From a virus: a stretch of DNA of 64,000 nucleotides. The stretch covers positions 1 through 64,000 of IMG/VR virus record IMGVR_UViG_3300027754_005989, one strand, 5' to 3'. Positions 41,647-48,725 of the stretch are shown here, in pieces; position 1 is the stretch's first letter, and every line of letters begins with the position of its first letter. Below the pieces are notes generated by a model. It did no database searches and was not told the DNA's origin. It saw only the letters and a program-made list of their open reading frames with translations. The position numbers and the translations under genes were made by a program.

Positions 41647-41889
41647 AGAAGGTTTTGCGATGCTCTTTTTTGGCTGTTCTCTCCTGATGTGGAAATCGAT
41701 GAACTAAAATGGCATCGGGATAGGGAAGATCGTTGGGTTATGCCTTTGGGTGACAATAATTGGCAATATTAAGAAGATAATCAGCTTCCTAGAACAATAA
41801 AAGAAAAGATATACATAAAATAAGGAACTTGTCATAGAGTAATCAAAGGAACAACAGATTTGAAAATATTGATAGAAAAAAAAGAATAG
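41647..41889 (+). pseudogene. Cupin-like phage protein gene broken by two TAA codons
   Basis: One frame reads RRFCDALFWLFSPDVEIDEL, KWHRDREDRWVMPL, WQY-stop-EDNQLPRTIKE, then IK-stop-GTCHRVIKGTTDLKI to a TAG. The pattern WHRDxEDR ... DNxLP ... GxxHRVIKG is that of a common small phage cupin-like protein. The two internal stops (41770 and 41821) are in the same frame, and no ATG remains upstream. TAA, TAG and TGA all end other genes here, so recoding is unlikely. Confidence 0.65.
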
Positions 41890-41898
41890 TGAACATTA

Positions 41899-41934
41899 AA
41901 AAACTACTTCAATAATTTTTTATTGAAGTAGTTT
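41899..41934 (-). terminator. Intrinsic terminator of the fibre-like gene
   Basis: AAACTACTTCAATA pairs perfectly with TATTGAAGTAGTTT around a 6-nt A/T loop; on the minus strand the stem is followed by a T-run, as expected for the gene ending at 41953. Confidence 0.8.
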
Positions 41935-41952
41935 AATAGTGCGCTGATAATA

Positions 41953-42978
41953 TCAGGAGTTGGTTCCAAAAGGCATGCTAGGTGTTTGTCCTGAGTCTGT
42001 AATAACATCACCTTGAATCCAATATGCATTTCCTAGACTAGTTGCTACTACATAACTACCTATTATTCCCCCGGTTCTATTATTTGTACCATATTCTATT
42101 TTATTATTTCCAGTAGATGCAGCAAAAGTTCTAACATCATTAGTAGCATCTTTGTGTAGAGTTAAGCTTCCGGTCATAGTATCGGTAAATGGATAACATT
42201 GGATGAAGAACTGATCGGGTCGAACAGTAGTGAGAAAGTGAAAAGTTTGTCCAATAGTAGTAGTGTTTAGTGCTGGTAGTGTAATGAATCCATTTATATT
42301 ATCTAAGACAAACAATTTGCCATTATCTGATGCAGATATTTGGTGAACGGAAAGAGACACAACGGAATCTGTATAGGAGACAATAGCAGTTGGGTTGAAA
42401 TTTCCGAGAGAAGGTAATCCAGCACTAATTGGCACCCATCCCCCACTAGATTTGAAGTAAAGAACATCTCCATTACGAGTTAAGCTTCCAGTATCGCCTT
42501 CCAATACAGGTAGTGCTCCTAAGTTTGGCAAATTCATAGTGGCATCTTTTCCGAATTTCCATTGATGTTCAGTAGTTAATCGATTTGTTCTAATATAAAT
42601 ATTGTCATTGTGATTAACATCAAGATGACGGTCATCATTGCCAATAATCAAGTCACCTTCATCTCCACTAGAGATGTGTATGTGTGGAGCATCATAAGCA
42701 CTAGTGGGATATATTCTAATATATTGTCCATATCCTATTGCTTCAGAGGTATTATTTGGAACTAAAGTAATCTCTCCGTTTGGAGAAATGCTAGTTGCGC
42801 CTTGAGGAGTGGTATTGAATCCAATTTCTCCATTTTCTCCAACAATTTTTAAGTGATTAAAAGTTATATCTCCTAATACATTTACTGCTAGATTTTGTGG
42901 TTTTATATTATTTTGAATTCTTGGAAAAATCTTTTCTACTGAACCGGGTCCCGATCCTTCGCTTGATGTAGCTCCCAT
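41953..42978 (-). CDS. Tail fibre or virion decoration protein
   Basis: 341 residues. The N-terminal half is beta-rich with Gly turns (GDITFNHLKIVGENGEIGF, HIHISSGDEGDLIIGNDDRH), as in phage fibre shafts. The second half (FVLDNINGFITLPALNTTTIG, then NAYWIQGDVITDSG at the end) resembles the generic C-terminal fibre tip also seen in the collagen-like gene. It sits between a broken gene and a TnpB relic, so this segment was probably rearranged. Confidence 0.65.
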   Translation of the reverse strand: MGATSSEGSGPGSVEKIFPRIQNNIKPQNLAVNVLGDITFNHLKIVGENGEIGFNTTPQGATSISPNGEITLVPNNTSEAIGYGQYIRIYPTSAYDAPHIHISSGDEGDLIIGNDDRHLDVNHNDNIYIRTNRLTTEHQWKFGKDATMNLPNLGALPVLEGDTGSLTRNGDVLYFKSSGGWVPISAGLPSLGNFNPTAIVSYTDSVVSLSVHQISASDNGKLFVLDNINGFITLPALNTTTIGQTFHFLTTVRPDQFFIQCYPFTDTMTGSLTLHKDATNDVRTFAASTGNNKIEYGTNNRTGGIIGSYVVATSLGNAYWIQGDVITDSGQTPSMPFGTNS

Positions 42979-43021
42979 GATTATCTCCTTTTGGAAGAAT
43001 ATACAAATTATATATTATTGA

Positions 43022-43156
43022 CTATTTATATTTCAGTTTGATTTGTTTAGAAAATTCAAGTGTAACTGTGGGTTTGAGATTGACAGGGACTTGAATGCTG
43101 CGCTAAAATTAAGAGATACCGTAAGTTTCAAACCCGTTAGTGAGAGAAATGTCTGA
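43022..43156 (+). pseudogene. TnpB (IS200/IS605-type) 3' remnant
   Basis: The frame reads FKCNCGFEIDRDLNAALKLR then DTVSFKPVSERNV and stops. C-x-CG-x(3)-DRD-x-NAAxxL is the C-terminal zinc-ribbon and DRD active-site block of TnpB proteins. The first zinc-binding Cys pair and everything upstream is missing. It is a decayed insertion sequence or TnpB-type gene. Confidence 0.7.
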
Positions 43157-43343
43157 TGTTGATTACCAACGGACATGACTGTGCGATATTTAGCTTAATA
43201 TACTCTGGTAGCCATAACTGGAAGAACAACTGGTGCTTATGCGATACTAGAGCAATGACATCCAGATCAGCGTTGGTCTTTTCGCATAATTGGCAAATGA
43301 ATATAAGTTGCAGCCAGAAGAACGATTCGTCTCTGTGGGGAAT

Positions 43344-43574
43344 CTAAATTCTGCCGTATTGTTGGAGAATTTTTTTCATTTCATCTTTGTTTTCTGCATT
43401 ATCAAGCAAATATTTAACATCATAAGCAGACAATTTTTTTATTTTTTCTGAACCTAATATTTTTGCCATTTCATTTTTGTCTTTTGCATAACGAAGCAAA
43501 TAATAAGCATTATTATCAGTTAATTCTTTTTTATATTGAAGAATTAAGTTTGCTATTGCATCTTTGTTTATCAT
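43344..43574 (-). CDS. Small repeat protein
   Basis: 76 residues with two copies of a ~30-residue unit: NAYYLLRYAKDKNEMAKILG and VKYLLDNAENKDEMKKILQQ. The unit (LLxxAxxKxEMxKIL) is helical and recurs in phage proteins as a scaffold repeat. It overlaps the upstream gene by 44 bp. Confidence 0.55.
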   Translation of the reverse strand: MINKDAIANLILQYKKELTDNNAYYLLRYAKDKNEMAKILGSEKIKKLSAYDVKYLLDNAENKDEMKKILQQYGRI

Positions 43575-43803
43575 CTTTTACAAAAGCAATTTTCCGCTTA
43601 TTAAATCCTTGCTCTTGATGGGTAACAACTTCCCACTCGCCATCTTCTAAGGAAAATAAAGTATTAAATTCAAAATCTGGATAAATTCTACTTTCCGCAA
43701 TTTCTTTATTGACATGATGAAATCTTATATCTACTTCATCAGGTTTTGTAATTTTTGTACAGAATGATTCGTTTTGCCAAGAATTCACATCTTCTCTTGT
43801 CAT
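43531..43803 (-). CDS. Hypothetical protein with MTREDVNS head
   Basis: 90 residues. The first 25 bp of the reading frame are identical to those of the 32-codon gene at 34475. The middle (RFHHVNKEIAESRIYPDFEF, EDGEWEVVTHQEQGFNKRKI) is not recognised. The next gene starts inside its 3' end. Confidence 0.55.
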   Translation of the reverse strand: MTREDVNSWQNESFCTKITKPDEVDIRFHHVNKEIAESRIYPDFEFNTLFSLEDGEWEVVTHQEQGFNKRKIAFVKDDKQRCNSKLNSSI

Positions 43804-43944
43804 CGAAAATCATCCTCATAGGCACAATAAATTATGTTCCTCTTAATTATATTCTGGTTTGACGAAAAAAGCAAAGACTTTCTATTGATATTTTTTTTGG
43901 TTAAAGTTAGGGTGGTTTTTCTTGGCTCAAGGATCATGTTTAGG

Positions 43945-45270
43945 TCACAGCCTCGTCCATCCTCTCGCTCTAGCATCTTCAGGGTCTTGTTTCCCAGCCC
44001 AATAACGATAGGTGTCCACAGGCACCTGCGCTATATCCTTGACTGCACCCCTCACAACCTTTTTCGTCTTTTCAAAACCACGGGTAAAATCACCAATATT
44101 CGCAATCTGCACCCTCAAATCATTAGGGAATTTCTCCACAGCATCTGACATCCTGTCGGGCTCGGAGGTTTCAGGGCTGTTAATCAAATCGGAATAAATC
44201 CTCTTAGCTAACCGGCGTTGCTCTTTAATACCCATTTCCACAAAATTGGAAACAATATAGTTGGCCTCTTCAAAATCAACTGGACGACTACTTTTTCTTA
44301 TTTCACCATTCTTGATAGTTGACATAATAATGACAAGTTGACCTCTCGAATCTTCAAGTCCAGCATTGATTGAAATCCAAGGCGCTGAGACAAGAATGTT
44401 CCTGACTTCCGACCTAACAAGTTCGCTATAAGGCAAACTACCACCCATTACCAATATTTTTCCCGAGAAGCTTTTTATATTCTCAGTCTTCGCAACACGA
44501 ACTCTTTCCCGCTCCTCTGCCTCCTCTTGACGAATCCGAGATTCCTCTTGCCCAATCCGATTCGACTCACGCTCCGCAGCTATGCGAGCATTCTCTCGAC
44601 GCTCCCTCCTCTTGAATACACTATCATTATAATCTCTTTCTGTTTTACTAAATTTATTCATAATCAAATTCTTCTTCTCTTCCAAATCACTCAATGTCCT
44701 CCTGTCAGTCGCAAATCCAGTTCCACTATTGATCCTGTCGTAAATTCTTCCTATCGCCTTTTCCACTTTTACAAGCTCGATCTTAGCCGTCTGCATCTTG
44801 TATGCAGGCATCACATTTGCAACTAAATCCACCTCTCTCACTTTGTCCTTCGCCAAATACAAATAAGGAGAAACCATCAAAAATCCAGCACCACTAGGAG
44901 GATTAGGTCTTAAGAAACTTCTGTAGAAAAGATCGTAAGGTATTGCCATCCCCTCTTCAGCAGGACTAAATTTCAAACCATTTACCTTCTCAGTCTTAAA
45001 TAATTTCTGCACACAAGACAATAATTTGTTGTAAACGGCAGTTGAACTAGTTCCAGATGTATTGGTAGTCCTAGTACCACGAGGACCTTCAAAATATACA
45101 CTCCAAACATAGTCCACACCTTGTTCAAAACCCTTGGTCATCTTCACTTTGTATTCCTTGCCATCATGCTTGAAACTGCATAAAATCAAAGAACCTCGAA
45201 CCTCGAAATCCAAATCTTCCGCAGATAATGTCATCGCCTCCATAAATTGCAAATAATCAGCAAAATTCAT
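43945..45270 (-). CDS. Large hypothetical protein with CTS-like N-terminus and coiled coil
   Basis: 441 residues from MNFADYLQFMEAMTLSAEDL; the run GGGGGGGGTGGAT before the ATG is the ribosome binding site. FME followed by Ala12 fits a T4 gp21-type cleavage point. Residues ~170-265 form a charged coiled coil (ERRENARIAAERESNRIG, EESRIRQEEAEERERVR). The tail is basic and ends in DPEDARARGWTRL. No enzyme motif is seen. Probably a capsid-internal or scaffold-linked protein. Confidence 0.6.
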   Translation of the reverse strand: MNFADYLQFMEAMTLSAEDLDFEVRGSLILCSFKHDGKEYKVKMTKGFEQGVDYVWSVYFEGPRGTRTTNTSGTSSTAVYNKLLSCVQKLFKTEKVNGLKFSPAEEGMAIPYDLFYRSFLRPNPPSGAGFLMVSPYLYLAKDKVREVDLVANVMPAYKMQTAKIELVKVEKAIGRIYDRINSGTGFATDRRTLSDLEEKKNLIMNKFSKTERDYNDSVFKRRERRENARIAAERESNRIGQEESRIRQEEAEERERVRVAKTENIKSFSGKILVMGGSLPYSELVRSEVRNILVSAPWISINAGLEDSRGQLVIIMSTIKNGEIRKSSRPVDFEEANYIVSNFVEMGIKEQRRLAKRIYSDLINSPETSEPDRMSDAVEKFPNDLRVQIANIGDFTRGFEKTKKVVRGAVKDIAQVPVDTYRYWAGKQDPEDARARGWTRL

Positions 45271-45301
45271 ATCCACCCCCCCCATTAAACTCTCTACTAA
45301 A

Positions 45302-45438
45302 CTATCTAGGCAAATTGCAACCCACTTTACATCGATATCAAACCATCTTAAAACCTATATGACACTCTTCACTAAAGGAAACTAACCCATGAATACCATA
45401 AAACTAATTCGCCCACCGGCTATCTAGGCAAATTGTAA
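45302..45438. repeat. Duplicated 19-bp motif CTATCTAGGCAAATTGNAA
   Basis: Copies at 45302-45320 and 45420-45438 flank the 195-bp divergent promoter region of two CTS-tagged genes, on the same strand, 118 bp apart. A partial copy (ACTAGGCAAAT) occurs at 37137. Possible promoter or regulator site. Confidence 0.55.
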
Positions 45439-45465
45439 ACCACCTGCTGATTCATATATAATTTC

Positions 45466-46812
45466 ATGAAAAACTTTATAGAATTCTTGGCACAAAGAGA
45501 TCCCAATCTATTACAAGAATATATAGATTTAGCTAGCCTGTCAGAAAACTCTTGGTATAAATACATGATACCATTAATGCTAGGAGCACAAGCAAATGCT
45601 CAATCAGCAACTCCTACAGAAATAGGAGCACACGCAATTGATCAACCAAGAACTCCTACAGAACTTGTCCAAAAACAAAACTATAATCAAACGCAAAACT
45701 ACAATAAAGGTTTTAAAGATATAACAAAAGCAAATACTGAAAAAGAAATCTATAGCCGAATGTTTCACCAAGGAACAACAATTGATGACCTAATCAAAAA
45801 TACAAAAAGCAAAGGATTTGAACAAAAATCTAAAAAAGTTGACGATAAAATCAATGCTATGAAATTGCCACAAAATTTCAGAACCAATATCCCACTAACT
45901 CATATCGAAGATAACTACAAACCAGAAGAAATACTATTTAGAAAAATAGTAAATCCATATGAAACACTCAAATCAACTATACCAGATCCAGAAAAGTTTC
46001 AAAAAGATTACAATAATTTAAAAAGTAATCCAGATGATATAGGATTTGCTATGAATAAAGATAGATTAATGAATAACAAAGTTCTTTTAATCGTTGTTAC
46101 AGATCAAGCTATGAAAAGATTCAATCCAAATGCAGAAGGATACGCCTCAAGACTATCAACAGCAGATGATCAAACTGATATTAACACAGTAGTTTTACCA
46201 AAAAGAGCAGTAAAAGAAATTAAAGATGGAAAAATTACACTAACCGATGAAGGAGAACAAACTCTCAGACATGAACTAAGACACACAACACAGGAAGGTA
46301 AACCCGGAGAAAGATCACAAAACTCCATGTCAACATACGATACAGGATGGTATAAGCATTACATGAATGATCCACTAGAAATCGGAGTAAGATTAGGAGA
46401 ATTAAAAAACCATCTATCAACCAAAACTCTATTGCAATTGACCAGCCATAATCCAACTCATAATGATAATATAAAAGAAATTATCAAAGATGTTGGAGGA
46501 AATGAAAAAGAATTGCTCAAATTGTTTATGGGACTAAATCAATATAAAAATACTACAATAAAAAAAGAAAAAATCACAGGAATTGACGCACTTCAAAAAT
46601 CATTTCTCAATTCCGGCAAGGTTACTGTGAACTCAAAGGACAATACAATAAAATATATAAAAGAAAAATTGGCAAAATCTAATGATGATATAGATAGTCT
46701 TTTTAAACATTATGAAAAACTATCAGATCAAGAAAAAGAAGCACTAATGAAAGAACTTCTTGATAATTATGACAATGTAGTAAAAAATGATACCAAAACA
46801 TTTAACACCTAA
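45466..46812 (+). CDS. Zinc metallopeptidase-like protein with CTS-like N-terminus
   Basis: 448 residues. MKNFIEFLAQRDPNLLQEYI carries the shared tag, with LLQE at 15-18 as a possible cleavage site. The core has TLRHELRHTTQ (HExxH zinc-binding motif near residue 270) followed by DPLEIGVRLGE (third ligand Glu). The extra segments are Lys- and Asn-rich. The bases are very AT-rich. No ribosome binding site is visible; CATATATAATTTC precedes the ATG. It could be an injected protease. Confidence 0.7.
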   Translation: MKNFIEFLAQRDPNLLQEYIDLASLSENSWYKYMIPLMLGAQANAQSATPTEIGAHAIDQPRTPTELVQKQNYNQTQNYNKGFKDITKANTEKEIYSRMFHQGTTIDDLIKNTKSKGFEQKSKKVDDKINAMKLPQNFRTNIPLTHIEDNYKPEEILFRKIVNPYETLKSTIPDPEKFQKDYNNLKSNPDDIGFAMNKDRLMNNKVLLIVVTDQAMKRFNPNAEGYASRLSTADDQTDINTVVLPKRAVKEIKDGKITLTDEGEQTLRHELRHTTQEGKPGERSQNSMSTYDTGWYKHYMNDPLEIGVRLGELKNHLSTKTLLQLTSHNPTHNDNIKEIIKDVGGNEKELLKLFMGLNQYKNTTIKKEKITGIDALQKSFLNSGKVTVNSKDNTIKYIKEKLAKSNDDIDSLFKHYEKLSDQEKEALMKELLDNYDNVVKNDTKTFNT

Positions 46813-46858
46813 ATCAACAAAATATCATTGTTGATTTGAAATTACTTAAACAATAAGA

Positions 46859-46943
46859 GGAAAAGTATCCAAGAGGACAAAGGATTTTGACCGTAAGTCA
46901 AAAGGGCTGAGACCATTCGTGAGTTCGACTCTCACCTTTTCCA
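46859..46943 (+). tRNA. tRNA-Tyr (GTA), atypical anticodon loop
   Basis: A complete cloverleaf can be drawn: acceptor GGAAAAG/CTTTTCC, D stem TCC/GGA with GG in the loop, anticodon stem TTTGA/TCAAA, a 16-nt class II variable arm, T stem GTGAG/CTCAC with TTCGACT. The anticodon loop is CCGTAAG, giving anticodon GTA (Tyr). Unusually, position 33 is C instead of the near-universal T, and positions 32 and 38 (C and G) could pair and shrink the loop. CCA is not encoded. Confidence 0.8.
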
Positions 46944-46976
46944 TTAATTGCGCTCGTTGCTTAAAGGAGATTTAGT

Positions 46977-47354
46977 ATGGAAGATCGTAATAATAAAAAA
47001 TCTGAATCTTGTGCCGTTCTATGTCCCCTGAAAATGACCGAAAAAGCAATAGTTAGGGTTAAATCAATTATTTTAGAAGCAGATTACGATACTCCTGTTT
47101 ATCTTAGAGTAAAAGTACAAGGAGGAGGTTGCAGCGGATTTCAAAACAAACTGGATCTAGACCCAAATTATAACGATAAACTTGATCATTTGTTTAATTT
47201 TGATGGCATTGGAGTAATTGTTGATAGAAGAAGTATGCTTTATCTAGAAGATGCTGAAGTTGATTTTCATGATGAATTTAATAAGAATGGATTCTCAGTA
47301 AATAATCCAGCAGCAAAAACCACTTGCGGTTGCGGAAGTAGCTACTCAGTTTGA
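46977..47354 (+). CDS. IscA/ErpA-like A-type Fe-S carrier
   Basis: 125 residues with ribosome binding site AAAGGAGA. The family cysteines are all visible: GGGCSGFQ in the middle and TTCGCGSSYSV at the end (C-G-C). The fold order (helix, VYLRVKVQGGG, IGVIVDRRSMLYLEDAEVDF, NGFSVNNPAA) matches A-type carriers, which deliver Fe-S clusters to apo-enzymes. An N-terminal extension of ~20 residues (MEDRNNKKSESCAVLCPLK) carries two extra cysteines. It lies 33 bp after the tRNA gene. Confidence 0.85.
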   Translation: MEDRNNKKSESCAVLCPLKMTEKAIVRVKSIILEADYDTPVYLRVKVQGGGCSGFQNKLDLDPNYNDKLDHLFNFDGIGVIVDRRSMLYLEDAEVDFHDEFNKNGFSVNNPAAKTTCGCGSSYSV

Positions 47355-47363
47355 ATAATTAAT

Positions 47364-47466
47364 ATACTCTACACAACACACGCAGAATACTCTACACAAC
47401 CCTGTGGAATACTCTACACAACCCTGTGGAATACTCTACACAACACACGCAGAATACTCTACACAA
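47364..47466 (+). repeat. Five iteron-like 22-23 bp direct repeats
   Basis: Units start ATACTCTACACAA and end either CACACGCAGA or CCCTGTGGA in the order A-B-B-A-partial, with no spacers. They are followed by two copies of ATCCTTTCACAA. Tight direct repeats of this size are typical of replication-initiator binding sites. Confidence 0.75.
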
Positions 47467-48515
47467 ATCCTTTCACAAATCCTTTCACAAATACCCTTCA
47501 CAATTTCAATACACACAATCATGATCAGATGTCATCAGAAAGGCCTTAAATTTCACTTATAAGAGGACTTCATAGAAAAATTGACTCTATACCTTGATTT
47601 TGTGAAGAAGCCGTAAAAGTGGCCAAATACACACAGGTAGCATGTGAACATATTTTTTCTGTGAAGCAATATCTGCAAAGCACCTAAAAGTCATATGTTT
47701 TTTTTGTGAAGGGTAAATTGGGAAGGCAAAGTGACTTGTGAAGTTAAAAATAATAGAGATACTGTGAATCTCCACAAGTCGCTATTAAATTACCCACAGA
47801 ACACCACCCTCACCCACAAGGCTCCACATGTCAACACATGTCATAGGAAGGAGTTGGAGGTGCTTTGAATGATGGTAATGCTGTGGATCGCTGTGGAAAG
47901 AGCTTGTTTTAAGGAGAGTATGCACAAGGACTGGTTTTTGGAACTTGTGAAAGGGGCTTTTGGAGTGAATATAATGAAAAACACGGGTTTTGCATGTAGT
48001 GCTGAAAGGCTTGTGAGAAAGGGCTTAAAGGGGATTTGAGGGGGAGACCCGAAATTTTGACCTAAGAAGGGTCAAGCCAGCACCCCATTTTCTCCCCAAT
48101 TACTCCACAATTCCCCCCTAAACAACTACATTTCCTCCAAACTAAGTCCTTATATACCAAGGACTTACGGCGACAAACCCTAATTGTCAACTCAAAATAT
48201 CTCTAAAGAAAAAACTACCAATCAAGTCCATAATTTTCTCTCAATTTGCTATACCAGGAGGGGACAATTCAAGAATAAACTACAAAGTTGGTGTGGAAAG
48301 CAAATTTTAAGGACATTTTAGACTTATGTAGTAGTAAAATTGAATTTGTGAAGGGTTATTGAGAGTAAAATAGTGCATAATTAATTCCAAAGTGCCTCTA
48401 GAGGGGTGTGTAAGGGGTTGTGAATGGCCAAAAGGGTATTGGATTGTGAGTCAGAGTCTTCACAAAAGCCTTAAAAACAAGGGGAATTGCTGTGGAAGGG
48501 TTGCCAGAGCTTATC
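47467..48515. other. Non-coding region rich in TGTGGA/TGTGAAG motifs; candidate origin or control region
   Basis: About 1.05 kb with no credible gene; frames here are short and without ribosome binding sites. The motifs TGTGGA, TGTGAAG and their complements (CCACA, TTCACA) recur many times on both strands, several next to A/T runs, for example near 47605, 47650, 47705, 47890 and 48345. It separates the AT-rich accessory part from the promoter-element module. Function is inferred from position and repeats. Confidence 0.45.
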
Positions 48516-48559
48516 CAGAGGGAAGTCAGAGGGAAGTCAGAGGGAAGTCAGAGGGAATT
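48516..48559 (+). repeat. Four 11-bp tandem repeats CAGAGGGAAGT
   Basis: Three exact copies and one with AATT at its end, without spacers, just upstream of the first promoter-like elements. Confidence 0.85.
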
Positions 48560-48597
48560 GCCAGAGACTTGAGGTGCTGTGAGGATAAGAATAGCCT

Positions 48598-48645
48598 AAT
48601 TGTACCTACAGATGGCGAATTTTTTAGGATAATTGTACCTACAGG
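48598..48645 (+). promoter_or_regulatory. Two P1 elements (AATTGTACCTACAG)
   Basis: Copies at 48598-48611 and 48631-48645, 33 bp apart, upstream of the RuvB-like gene. The second lies 41 bp before a P2 element. Confidence 0.7.
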
Positions 48646-48670
48646 ACTTTTTTTGGGAAATTTCTGTGGT

Positions 48671-48699
48671 TAATTGTATTTTTGAAACGAAACTTCCTG
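48671..48699 (+). promoter_or_regulatory. P2 element upstream of the RuvB-like gene
   Basis: TTAATTGTATTTTTGAAACG followed by AAACTTCC, the element shared by about twelve genes of this module; the coding region starts 27 bp downstream after AAAGGGGG. Confidence 0.7.
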
Positions 48700-48725
48700 T
48701 TGTCTTATGAAAGGGGGATTCTCTA

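Noticed and set aside
41647-41889. Alternative genetic code with TAA read as an amino acid
   Set aside because: TAA ends many clearly intact genes in the window (for example at 13182, 38722 and 55865), and TA-type suppressor tRNA is not seen.
47364-47466. CRISPR array
   Set aside because: The units abut without unique spacers and no cas gene is present; they are plain direct repeats.
48392-48673. 93-codon frame in the motif-rich gap
   Set aside because: It runs through the 11-bp repeats and P1 elements, has no ribosome binding site and reads as low-complexity sequence.
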